A stretch of 64,000 nt of DNA from Polaribacter batillariae (GTDB lineage: Bacteria > Bacteroidota > Bacteroidia > Flavobacteriales > Flavobacteriaceae): positions 3,268,501-3,332,500 of the forward strand of contig NZ_CP071795.1 of the NCBI RefSeq assembly GCF_017498485.1. The letters run 5' to 3'. Of the stretch, positions 8,556 to 16,858 are shown one piece after another. The notes under the pieces were generated by a model. That model made no database searches, was not told the DNA's origin, and worked only from the letters and a program-made list of their open reading frames with translations. Within the stretch, counting starts at the first letter, position 1; every line of letters begins with the position of its first letter. Position numbers and translations under genes: made by a program.

Positions 8556-9782
8556 ATGAATACAAGAAAGGTAGTAACTATAGGTTTAGGCTATATTGGG
8601 TTGCCAACATCTGCATTAATAGCACAAAATGGAATTCAAGTTCATGGCGTCGATGTAAATCAAAATGTAGTGGACACTATCAATAGAGGTAAAATTCACA
8701 TTGTTGAGCCGAGTTTAGATATTGCAGTTGAAGAATCAGTTAAGAAAGGCTTCTTAAAAGCAGATATTAAACCTGTTAAAGCGGAAACTTATCTTATTGT
8801 AGTTCCAACACCTTTTAAAGGAAACCACGAGCCCGATATATCATATGTTGAAGCTGCAACTAAAAACATAATTCCCTTATTAAAAGAAGATGATTTATAC
8901 ATTATAGAATCAACTTCTCCAATTGGTACTACAGAAAAAATGATGCATCTTATCTATTCTGAAAGACCAGAGTTAGAAGATAAATTAAACATAGCATATT
9001 GTCCAGAAAGAGTTTTGCCTGGTAATGTAATGCATGAATTAGTGTATAATGATAGAGTAATTGGTGGTGTTGACAAAAAATCTACCGAAAAAGCATTAAA
9101 TTTTTATAAACAATTTGTTAAAGGAGCATTGCACGCTACAAACGCTAGAACAGCAGAAATGTGTAAATTAACAGAAAATTCTTCGAGAGATGTGCAAATT
9201 GCATTTGCTAACGAGTTGTCGTTAATTTGTGATAAAGCCGATATCAATGTTTGGGAGTTAATTAATTTAGCAAACAAACATCCGCGTGTAAATATTTTAC
9301 AACCTGGTTGTGGTGTTGGAGGACATTGCATTGCTGTTGACCCTTATTTTATAGTCTCAGAGTATCCAATGGAATCTAAAATAATAGGAACAGCACGTGA
9401 AGTAAATAACTATAAATCGTTTTGGTGTGCAGAAAAAATTCAAACAGAAAAACTAAAGTTTGAATTAAACCATGGAAGAAAACCAAAAATAGCATTAATG
9501 GGTTTAGCCTTTAAACCAAATATTGATGATTTAAGAGAATCTCCAGCAAAATATATCGTTAATAAAGTTTTACAAAACGATAATAATGGAGAATATTTTA
9601 TTGTTGAGCCAAATATTGAAGAACATAATGTGTTTAAAATAACAGATTATAAGGAGGCTTGCAGTAAAGCTGATATTATAGTATTTTTAGTAGCTCATAA
9701 TGAGTTTAAGGAAGTGTCTATTGGTGGTAATAAAGTTATTTTGGATTTTTGTGGGATAAATCGAGGCGAATTCTTAATATGA
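8556..9782 (+). CDS. wecC: UDP-N-acetyl-D-mannosamine dehydrogenase
   Basis: The 408-residue protein has the WecC start (VVTIGLGYIGLPTSALIA), the motif VPTPFKG, a central KLTENSSRDVQIAFANEL helix, and the catalytic cysteine in GGHCIAVDPY (about Cys258). The C-terminal signature is GLAFKPNIDDLRESPA. It should oxidise UDP-ManNAc, made by the wecB product, to UDP-ManNAcA. The stop codon overlaps the next gene's start in an ATGA arrangement at 9779-9782, indicating translational coupling. Confidence 0.9.
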   Translation: MNTRKVVTIGLGYIGLPTSALIAQNGIQVHGVDVNQNVVDTINRGKIHIVEPSLDIAVEESVKKGFLKADIKPVKAETYLIVVPTPFKGNHEPDISYVEAATKNIIPLLKEDDLYIIESTSPIGTTEKMMHLIYSERPELEDKLNIAYCPERVLPGNVMHELVYNDRVIGGVDKKSTEKALNFYKQFVKGALHATNARTAEMCKLTENSSRDVQIAFANELSLICDKADINVWELINLANKHPRVNILQPGCGVGGHCIAVDPYFIVSEYPMESKIIGTAREVNNYKSFWCAEKIQTEKLKFELNHGRKPKIALMGLAFKPNIDDLRESPAKYIVNKVLQNDNNGEYFIVEPNIEEHNVFKITDYKEACSKADIIVFLVAHNEFKEVSIGGNKVILDFCGINRGEFLI

Positions 9783-11014
9783 ATGTTTTTTCAATTTTAA
9801 ATGTTAAGGGAGAAAAAATAAAGTCTTATACATTAGGTAAGATTTTTTTATTTTTAACATCTGTTTATTTCTTACCTAGAGGACAGAATTACAAAACTTA
9901 TTTTGGTTTAATTTTAACTATGGTAATTTTATTTTTTTTTACATACAAAAAAAATAAAATAAGTCATACTAAAATGTTAGTTATAGCTTTTTTAAGCTTT
10001 GTTCTATTTACTTTAATTAGAATTTTTACACTTAATGTCTCTTTGGAAAAAGACATTACCGAGGTAGCTCGTTTATTTTTACCAGTTTATTTGTTAGTAA
10101 TGTCATCTTCTTTCAAAGGTTTCACTTTTAACCATTTAATAAGGATTTTGACATTGGTTGTTTTAGTAGATTTTTCTATAACCCTAATGGAGTTTTTTAT
10201 CGCTTATACATCTGATACCTCAATTTTTAAGTTGATTAAGGCTAACTATTGGGCTGAAACACATTGGGTTTCGAGAGGGAGAAGTAAAGGTCTTTTTTCA
10301 GGGCCAGGGCAACATGCTTCATCATCTGTGTTTTTTTTTATTCTTTTTTTATCAAATTATTTATTTAATGAAAGATCAAAAAAAATAATTAATTTATTTA
10401 TGATTTTTATTTTAGCTTTTATTATTTTTGCTACACTATCTAGGACTGGTTTGATTTGTATGCTTATTTCTTTTATTATTTTAATTTTAATCAAATTTAG
10501 AAGAAAAGGATTTAAGTCAATTTTCTTTTTGATGGTTTTATTTAGTTTAGGGTTGTTTTATTTTTTAAAAAACAATTCTGATAAACTAGTTAGATTTGTA
10601 AGTCTGTATGAAAGTGGTATCAGTAAACAAACAGTTAATGATAGAAGTTCAATATGGAATGCCTTAAAAGAAAAGGCGTTTGATAATGAAATGTATTTAT
10701 TAATAGGTTGGGGTAAAGATTATTTTGGTGAAGAAGCTAGACAAACAGATAACGAATATGTGTTTATGTTGTTTTTTTATGGATTATTATTTTTAGTATT
10801 CTTCCTAATAACGACTTTAAAATTTGTTCTTTCTTTTTTTTATAATTTTTCTAAAAAAACAACTGTAGAAATCGCTATGTTTACATTAATAATCGTGGGA
10901 TACATATTTGCTATCCCATCTTCATTTTTTTTTTATATTCCTAACTTAATATTGTTTTCAATTTTAACTATTATTAATAGTAATGAAAAGAATAAACTAA
11001 TATTCACTAGCTAA
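9779..11014 (+). CDS. wzy: O-antigen/EPS polymerase (Wzy-like), multi-pass membrane protein
   Basis: The protein has about 411 residues with roughly ten to twelve hydrophobic segments, a large central extracytoplasmic loop, and the motif TLSRTGL common in O-antigen polymerases and ligases. It would join repeat units on the periplasmic side of the inner membrane. The ATG at 9779 overlaps the wecC stop. An earlier in-frame GTG at 9749 lies inside wecC and is less likely. The gene is extremely AT-rich and Phe/Ile/Leu-rich. Wzy proteins are poorly conserved, so the call rests on topology, motif, and the presence of a flippase, Wza and Wzc in the same locus. Confidence 0.72.
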   Translation: MNVFSILNVKGEKIKSYTLGKIFLFLTSVYFLPRGQNYKTYFGLILTMVILFFFTYKKNKISHTKMLVIAFLSFVLFTLIRIFTLNVSLEKDITEVARLFLPVYLLVMSSSFKGFTFNHLIRILTLVVLVDFSITLMEFFIAYTSDTSIFKLIKANYWAETHWVSRGRSKGLFSGPGQHASSSVFFFILFLSNYLFNERSKKIINLFMIFILAFIIFATLSRTGLICMLISFIILILIKFRRKGFKSIFFLMVLFSLGLFYFLKNNSDKLVRFVSLYESGISKQTVNDRSSIWNALKEKAFDNEMYLLIGWGKDYFGEEARQTDNEYVFMLFFYGLLFLVFFLITTLKFVLSFFYNFSKKTTVEIAMFTLIIVGYIFAIPSSFFFYIPNLILFSILTIINSNEKNKLIFTS

Positions 11015-11018
11015 ACAA

Positions 11019-12113
11019 ATGAAAATAGCACTATTCGGTCCTGGGCATGGTCACAACATGTATTCTTTTATAAGTTACTTTGATAAAGATAGTCGTTTTG
11101 AAGTAGATTTTTATTATCATGGAGACAATCAATTTGAAAAAGAATATAATAAGTTAAACTATTTTAAGTTTTCTAAGAAGTTTTTGTACTTTGTATTCAA
11201 TGTTAGAAAATACGATTTTATTTGGTTAATGGGAGGAGGAAGGCTAATTTATTTATTGTTTATTCCACTACTTTTCAAAAAGAAAAAATGTGTAACGATT
11301 TTACATATTTGGGGGGAAACCTTGCCTTTGAGAGCTGTTTCTGATAACATATTTGGAAAATTTACTCGTTTTTTGATAAAGTATTATGAAGTAATTAATT
11401 GCAATTGGTACGGGACGGCAGAAATTTTGAAAAAAAAGATTAAAAATGGTTCGGTTAAAGTTAATGTCTTAGGACTCTCTGAAGAGTACTTTTTAAAACC
11501 AAACCCTGTAGATCAAGAGATAATTAAACTTAAAAAAAAGGTTAGTAAAAATAGTTATAATTTTTACTACCCGAAGTCTTTTTTATCTGTTAGCAGACAC
11601 GATTTGGTAGTTGAAGCAGTAAAGATTTTAAAAATGCAAAACTTACCTGCTTTTAAAGTATATTTTATTGACGGCAATGCCGTAAATATAGAGAGGCAAA
11701 ATTACATTAAAGATTTAGTTAAAAAGTATGATTTGAGTGAAACAGTGATTTTATTAGAGAGAGTTAAATATTTTGATACTAAAAATTTTAATTTAATGTG
11801 GGAAGTAATGGACTGCGGATTACAAATAGCTGAACACGATCAGCTATCCAATACAATATTCGAACCATTAATTAATAAAAAAGAGCTTATTATAAGTAAT
11901 ATACCTCCCTACAAATATTTAAAAAAATATTTTGGGTTTGATTTTAATTTAGTACCATTAGATGCAAATAAAATTGCGGAAGAAATGAAGAAAAAAATTT
12001 TAAATGAAAATGCTAAAAATCAAGAACAAAAAGAAAGAATAAAAAACATAATTATTGATAAGTATTATTTCAGTACAAATTTTAATAAGGCTTTGAATAA
12101 AATGATAAAATGA
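11019..12113 (+). CDS. Putative GT-B glycosyltransferase
   Basis: The 364-residue soluble protein begins KIALFGPGHGHNMYSFI, like GT-B transferases. A short hydrophobic stretch around residues 65-90 (FIWLMGGGRLIYLLFIPLL) is probably a membrane-touching helix of the acceptor domain. The C-terminal part (MDCGLQIAEHDQLSNTIFEPL, near residue 267) resembles the donor-binding region, with acidic residues where GT4 enzymes have E-x7-E. It overlaps the next gene by four bases (ATGA). Donor and acceptor are unknown, and the family assignment is less certain than for the other two transferases. Confidence 0.6.
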   Translation: MKIALFGPGHGHNMYSFISYFDKDSRFEVDFYYHGDNQFEKEYNKLNYFKFSKKFLYFVFNVRKYDFIWLMGGGRLIYLLFIPLLFKKKKCVTILHIWGETLPLRAVSDNIFGKFTRFLIKYYEVINCNWYGTAEILKKKIKNGSVKVNVLGLSEEYFLKPNPVDQEIIKLKKKVSKNSYNFYYPKSFLSVSRHDLVVEAVKILKMQNLPAFKVYFIDGNAVNIERQNYIKDLVKKYDLSETVILLERVKYFDTKNFNLMWEVMDCGLQIAEHDQLSNTIFEPLINKKELIISNIPPYKYLKKYFGFDFNLVPLDANKIAEEMKKKILNENAKNQEQKERIKNIIIDKYYFSTNFNKALNKMIK

Positions 12114-13444
12114 ATATAGCATTATTTTTAAAAGAAAATTTAAAAAATATTCCACCAGACATAGGTGTTATTATTAATAAGTTACCATATGGCCTTAGGC
12201 CAGGTATAGGTAAAGTCTACACTAGATCAAAACAGGACATTCATAATTTTGATAACTTTAATACTAATCAAAAACAAGATTTTATATTTCAAAAAGTGAA
12301 GAATATTGTTAATTACTCATATAATAATATTAAATTTTACAATACCTACTACAAAGAAAAAAAATTTAATCCTAGCTTATTAAAAAAGTTCGAAGATATA
12401 AAGCGTATACCAATCATAAATAAAGCTATTTTAAATTCATACACAATTGATGAGCGGAGTAAATATTTCAAAAATAGTTATAAAGTCAATACAGGAGGCA
12501 CCTCAGGAACTCCTTTTAGTTTAAATATATTGCCTGATTCTATGGGACATGAATGGGCGCATATGCACACTATATGGAGTAAGTTTGAATATAAACCATC
12601 TGATTTAAAACTAGTTTTTGGAGGAAGAAGTAATGTGAAAAATACTATAGATTATGATGTTGTTAGAAACCACTATGCTATAAATATTTATGCAGATTAT
12701 ATCGAGGTATCTAAGGTTTTAAAAAAAATCTTAAAAAGACAATCCATAAAGTATTTACATGGATATCCATCATCTATATACGATTTTGCTACTTATTGTA
12801 GGGATTATGATGAGGAATTAAAGTTGGCAATATCAAATAAACTCAATGGAGTGTTTTTAGGGTCTGAGTATCCTCATAGTCACTTTAGAAATGTTATAGA
12901 AAAAACGTTTAATACAAAATCCATTTCTTGGTATGGTCACACTGAAAGAGCAGTTTTAGCTTATGAAAGAAATGAAAAATTTGTTTATGAACCTTTCCAA
13001 ACATATGGATTTACAGAGGCTATAAAAAATGAAAAAGATTATGACTTAGTATCTACCAGTTATTATAATTATGCTAGTCCGTTAATACGATATAATACCC
13101 AAGACAAGATAAATGACCTGCACTATAAAGATGAGTTATTAGACTCATTTAAAATTAGTAGAGGGAGAGAAGGGGAATTTGTGATAGATAAAAATAGGAA
13201 AAAAATAAGCCTAACAGGTTTAATTTTTGGTAGACATCATAAATTATTTGATTATGCTAAATTTATACAGCTTAAACAACCTGTACAAGGAAAAATAATT
13301 ATTTTTTTTGTTTCCGAAAATGCTAGTACAGAAATGGCTAAAGAACTATTTGATGCTAAAAATTTAAACTTAGATATAGAGTTTAAGAAAGTTAAAGAGC
13401 CTTATAGAACCAAGTCTGGTAAAATAAATCTATTAATAAAATAA
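12110..13444 (+). CDS. CapK/phenylacetate-CoA-ligase-like adenylate-forming enzyme
   Basis: This 444-residue protein belongs to the ANL adenylate-forming superfamily, in the group of CapK and phenylacetate-CoA ligases. The phosphate-binding loop TGGTSGTPF is near residue 128. Further markers are YGHTERAV, the RYNTQDKI stretch, and a C-terminal GREGEF region. Homologues in capsule loci are thought to activate a carboxylic acid (an acyl or amino acid) for attachment to the glycan. No CoA-dependent or amide-forming acyltransferase is adjacent, so the acceptor is unclear. It is translationally coupled to the preceding transferase and lies just before the flippase. Confidence 0.75.
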   Translation: MNIALFLKENLKNIPPDIGVIINKLPYGLRPGIGKVYTRSKQDIHNFDNFNTNQKQDFIFQKVKNIVNYSYNNIKFYNTYYKEKKFNPSLLKKFEDIKRIPIINKAILNSYTIDERSKYFKNSYKVNTGGTSGTPFSLNILPDSMGHEWAHMHTIWSKFEYKPSDLKLVFGGRSNVKNTIDYDVVRNHYAINIYADYIEVSKVLKKILKRQSIKYLHGYPSSIYDFATYCRDYDEELKLAISNKLNGVFLGSEYPHSHFRNVIEKTFNTKSISWYGHTERAVLAYERNEKFVYEPFQTYGFTEAIKNEKDYDLVSTSYYNYASPLIRYNTQDKINDLHYKDELLDSFKISRGREGEFVIDKNRKKISLTGLIFGRHHKLFDYAKFIQLKQPVQGKIIIFFVSENASTEMAKELFDAKNLNLDIEFKKVKEPYRTKSGKINLLIK

Positions 13445-13452
13445 AAAGAATT

Positions 13453-14724
13453 TTGTTATTAAAAATAATTAAAAGTGTTAATCAAAAAGGTTTTTTTCAT
13501 GTTTTAATAGCAAATTTACTATTTGCTTTAGTAGCATTTGGATCTCAACTATTGGTTGCAAAATTCTTAACAGAACAAGAGTTAGGTTTTATCAAGATTT
13601 TTCAAAGTACTACTCAAATTTTAGGAATTTTAGCTGGTTTAGGTTTTAGCACTTCGCTTTTAGTTTTAGCGGCTAATCCAAAAAATTATAATAGAAAAGG
13701 AGATTTATTCTGCGTAGCTTTATTTAACGTAATACCAATTTCTATTGTAGTTTGGATATTATTTATGTTTGCGAATTATCTCGGTTTTTCTACTAAAATA
13801 GATCAAGTCAAAATTTTGTTTAGTGATTTTTCATTTATAATGATTATTTTAGCTATAACAGCTTTATATACTTCTTTTTTTCAAGCTAACAGAGATTTTA
13901 AGAAATTTTCATTTATTCTAATAGTCTCTAAAATTTTATCATTAATATTAATTGTCATAACCACATATTTCTTTGGATATTTAGGTTTTATGCACGGATT
14001 ATGGATAGGTTTGCTATTGACGTTATTTATTTATGCTTTCTTTGTAAAAAAAAATTATGGACTTAATACTAACTTTAATATTAGTAAATTTTGGGACAAA
14101 ACAAAAGAGCAATTAAAAATAAGTATACACGGTCTTGGAGCCAATATATTTGGGAATATAGCACTAAACATTGATATCATTTTATTAGGTTATTTTTACT
14201 CTTCTAATCCAAGTTTAGTAGGTCAATATGGATTTGCAACTATTTTCATAACAGCTTTAGGAATGTTTCAAGGCACTATTGTACAGGTATCAACTCCTTT
14301 CTTTTCTAAATATATAAATAATAAAATCATATTAATTAGTGTATACAAAAAATATAGTTTATTTTTACTAATTGCAGCGTGTTTAGTTCTTCTTTTATGT
14401 TATTTCACTCTACCTATGATGATTAAATTATTTTATGGAGAAAAATTTTATTTAGGAATAAAATATTTAGAAATACTACTATTTGCATGGTTTTTTAGAA
14501 GTTTAAATGCAATCAATATTTCATTCCTTTTAGGAACAGCTAAAACATATGTAACTAACTATATAAATCTAATATTTGCATTATTAAATTTTACAGTTAT
14601 TTTTATTTTATTAAATAATAAAGCATCTTTAATTGTCGTAATTTATAGTATTATAACAATTAGTCTTTTAATTTTTATAGCTACTTCAATTTTAGTAAAT
14701 TTTAAATTTTTAAAGAATAAATAA
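13453..14724 (+). CDS. wzx: Wzx-type polysaccharide flippase (MATE/MOP superfamily)
   Basis: The protein is a 423-residue membrane protein with about twelve predicted transmembrane segments and little soluble sequence, typical of Wzx/RfbX exporters that flip undecaprenyl-PP-linked repeat units. The N-terminal pattern (FHVLIANLLFALVAFGSQLLVAKFLTE) is characteristic of the superfamily. No ATG is available near the N-terminus. The likely start is TTG at 13453, nine bases after the capK-like stop and preceded by the purine-rich AAAAAGAA. It is the last gene of the most AT-rich stretch of the locus. Confidence 0.82.
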   Translation: MLLKIIKSVNQKGFFHVLIANLLFALVAFGSQLLVAKFLTEQELGFIKIFQSTTQILGILAGLGFSTSLLVLAANPKNYNRKGDLFCVALFNVIPISIVVWILFMFANYLGFSTKIDQVKILFSDFSFIMIILAITALYTSFFQANRDFKKFSFILIVSKILSLILIVITTYFFGYLGFMHGLWIGLLLTLFIYAFFVKKNYGLNTNFNISKFWDKTKEQLKISIHGLGANIFGNIALNIDIILLGYFYSSNPSLVGQYGFATIFITALGMFQGTIVQVSTPFFSKYINNKIILISVYKKYSLFLLIAACLVLLLCYFTLPMMIKLFYGEKFYLGIKYLEILLFAWFFRSLNAINISFLLGTAKTYVTNYINLIFALLNFTVIFILLNNKASLIVVIYSIITISLLIFIATSILVNFKFLKNK

Positions 14725-14732
14725 GTATATTA

Positions 14733-16850
14733 ATGAAACAAATCATACAATCCTTTAAAACAGGAGAAACCATATTAGAAGAAGTACCAGCCCCACAGGT
14801 AAAAAGAGGAGCTGTTTTAATACAAACTACCAAAAGCTTAGTGTCATTAGGTACAGAGCGTATGTTGGTAGAGTTTGGTAAGTCCAATTTAATATCAAAA
14901 GCTAAACAACAACCGGATAAAGTAAAACAAGTTTTAGATAAAATTAAAACAGATGGTTTACTACCAACGCTTGAAGCTGTTTTTAACAAGTTAGGAGAAC
15001 CATTGCCACTTGGGTACTGTAACGTTGGAAAAGTAATTGCTGTAGGAGAAGGCGTAACTGATTTTAAAGTAGGTGATCGTGTAACTTCAAATGGGCAACA
15101 TGCAGAATTTGTATGTGTAGCACAAAACCTAGTAGCACACATACCCGATAATATTTCCGACGAAGAAGCATCCTTTACCGTTATTGGAGCTATTGGTTTG
15201 CAAGGCATTCGTTTGTTAAAACCTACCTTAGGCGAAACGATTGTAGTAACAGGTTTAGGTTTAATAGGTTTAATTACAGCACAACTGTTAATTGCTAACG
15301 GATGTAAAGTAATTGGTGTTGATATTGACGATGCAAAATTAGAATTAGCAAAACAGTGGGGAATAATCCCATTTAATCCCATTTCCGGTGGCGATGTTGT
15401 TAAGTTTGTAGAAGAACAAACCCATGGTGTTGGAGCTGATGGAGTTATCATTACAGCTTCTGTAAAGAATAATGAAATTATTTCGCAAGCAGCAAGAATG
15501 TCTCGTAAAAGAGGTAGAATTATTTTAGTTGGTGTGATTGGATTAAATTTAAGTAGAGCAGAGTTTTACGAAAAAGAATTATCATTTCAAGTATCTTGTT
15601 CTTATGGTCCTGGTCGTTACGATGAAAACTACGAACAAAAAGGACAAGACTATCCGTTAGCCTTTGTAAGGTGGACAGAAAAAAGAAACTTTGAAGCCAT
15701 TTTACAAACTATTTCTGCAGGAAAACTTCATGTAAAAGAAATGATTTCTGAAGTTATTCCTCTAAACGACTATTTGAAGATATATGGAGAGATAGGAGCA
15801 AGTAAGTCGATAGCCTCTATTTTATCATATCCTAATCAAGAAAATAAAAAACCAAAAAGTGTTGTAACACTAGACAAGAACACTTTTCAAGGAAAAAAAG
15901 GAGTTTTAGGAATTATTGGCGCAGGAAACTTTACTAAAATGACAATGCTTCCTGCTTTTAAAAATACGGGAGCAAATTTAAAATATATTGCTAGTCAAGG
16001 AGGGGTTTCTGGAACTGCAATGGCTCAAAAATACAACATAGCCAACTCTACATCTGATTACAAAGAAATTTTGAACGACAAAGACGTAGATTTAGTACTT
16101 AATACAACTCGTCATAACTTACATGCTTCAATGACTGTTGAAGTGCTAAATGCTGGGAAACATGCTTTTGTTGAAAAACCATTAGCGTTAAATAACGAGG
16201 AGCTACAAGAGGTTATCAAAGCGTACCAAAATAATGATAAAACCGTAACAGTTGGATTCAATAGGCGTTTTTCACCACATGCCGAAAAGATGAAAAGTGT
16301 ACTGGGAAATTCACCTATGAATGTAATTGCTACGATGAATGCAGGGGCAATTCCACCAAATGTTTGGGTACACGATTTAAGAGTCGGAGGTGGAAGAATT
16401 ATTGGAGAAGCTTGCCACTTTATTGATTTAATAACTTTTTTAACAGGAAGCAAAGTGAAAAGTGTTTGTATGAACGCGATGGGAATAAATCCCGAAGAAA
16501 ACACAGATAATGCAACCATTTTATTGAAATATGAAAATGGTTCTACAGGAGTCATCAATTATTTTTCTAATGGATCTAAGTCTTACTCTAAAGAAAGGGT
16601 TGAAGTATATTCACAAGAGCGAACCATAGTCATGGATAATTTTAGAGTTACCAAAGCCTACGGGTTTAAAGGTTTCTCTAAGTTGAAAACGAAATTAGAC
16701 AAAGGACACAAAAACCAATTTTCAAGATTGGTTGAAGCCGTTCAAAAAGGAGGAAAAGAGTTAATTCCTTTTGATGAAATTATAAACACAACACAGGCAA
16801 GTTTTGCAGCCATAGAAAGCCTTAAAAAAGATACATGGATTGATTTATAG
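14733..16850 (+). CDS. Bi-domain oxidoreductase (zinc-type alcohol dehydrogenase fused to Gfo/Idh/MocA)
   Basis: The 705-residue protein fuses two dehydrogenases. Residues ~1-365 form a medium-chain dehydrogenase with a GroES-like domain (GYCNVGKVIAVGEGVTDFKVGDRV) and an NAD(P) fold (TGLGLIGLITAQL). Residues ~385-705 form a Gfo/Idh/MocA domain (GIIGAGNFTKMTMLP, and EKPLALNNEEL). Such fusions recur in exopolysaccharide loci next to heparinase-II/III-fold proteins, as here, but their reaction is not established to my knowledge. Oxidation and re-reduction of a sugar to epimerise it is a reasonable inference. It starts eight bases after the wzx stop and is less AT-rich than wzx. Confidence 0.82.
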   Translation: MKQIIQSFKTGETILEEVPAPQVKRGAVLIQTTKSLVSLGTERMLVEFGKSNLISKAKQQPDKVKQVLDKIKTDGLLPTLEAVFNKLGEPLPLGYCNVGKVIAVGEGVTDFKVGDRVTSNGQHAEFVCVAQNLVAHIPDNISDEEASFTVIGAIGLQGIRLLKPTLGETIVVTGLGLIGLITAQLLIANGCKVIGVDIDDAKLELAKQWGIIPFNPISGGDVVKFVEEQTHGVGADGVIITASVKNNEIISQAARMSRKRGRIILVGVIGLNLSRAEFYEKELSFQVSCSYGPGRYDENYEQKGQDYPLAFVRWTEKRNFEAILQTISAGKLHVKEMISEVIPLNDYLKIYGEIGASKSIASILSYPNQENKKPKSVVTLDKNTFQGKKGVLGIIGAGNFTKMTMLPAFKNTGANLKYIASQGGVSGTAMAQKYNIANSTSDYKEILNDKDVDLVLNTTRHNLHASMTVEVLNAGKHAFVEKPLALNNEELQEVIKAYQNNDKTVTVGFNRRFSPHAEKMKSVLGNSPMNVIATMNAGAIPPNVWVHDLRVGGGRIIGEACHFIDLITFLTGSKVKSVCMNAMGINPEENTDNATILLKYENGSTGVINYFSNGSKSYSKERVEVYSQERTIVMDNFRVTKAYGFKGFSKLKTKLDKGHKNQFSRLVEAVQKGGKELIPFDEIINTTQASFAAIESLKKDTWIDL

Positions 16851-16858
16851 TATTTTTG

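Noticed and set aside
9749..9778. The upstream GTG as the start of wzy
   Set aside because: It lies inside wecC, and the ATGA overlap at 9779-9782 is the usual coupled start.
14702..15451. A 249-codon open frame antisense to the bi-domain oxidoreductase
   Set aside because: It mirrors the codon pattern of a clearly real gene on the plus strand, has no family resemblance and extends past that gene's start only as shadow. AT-rich third positions keep antisense frames open.
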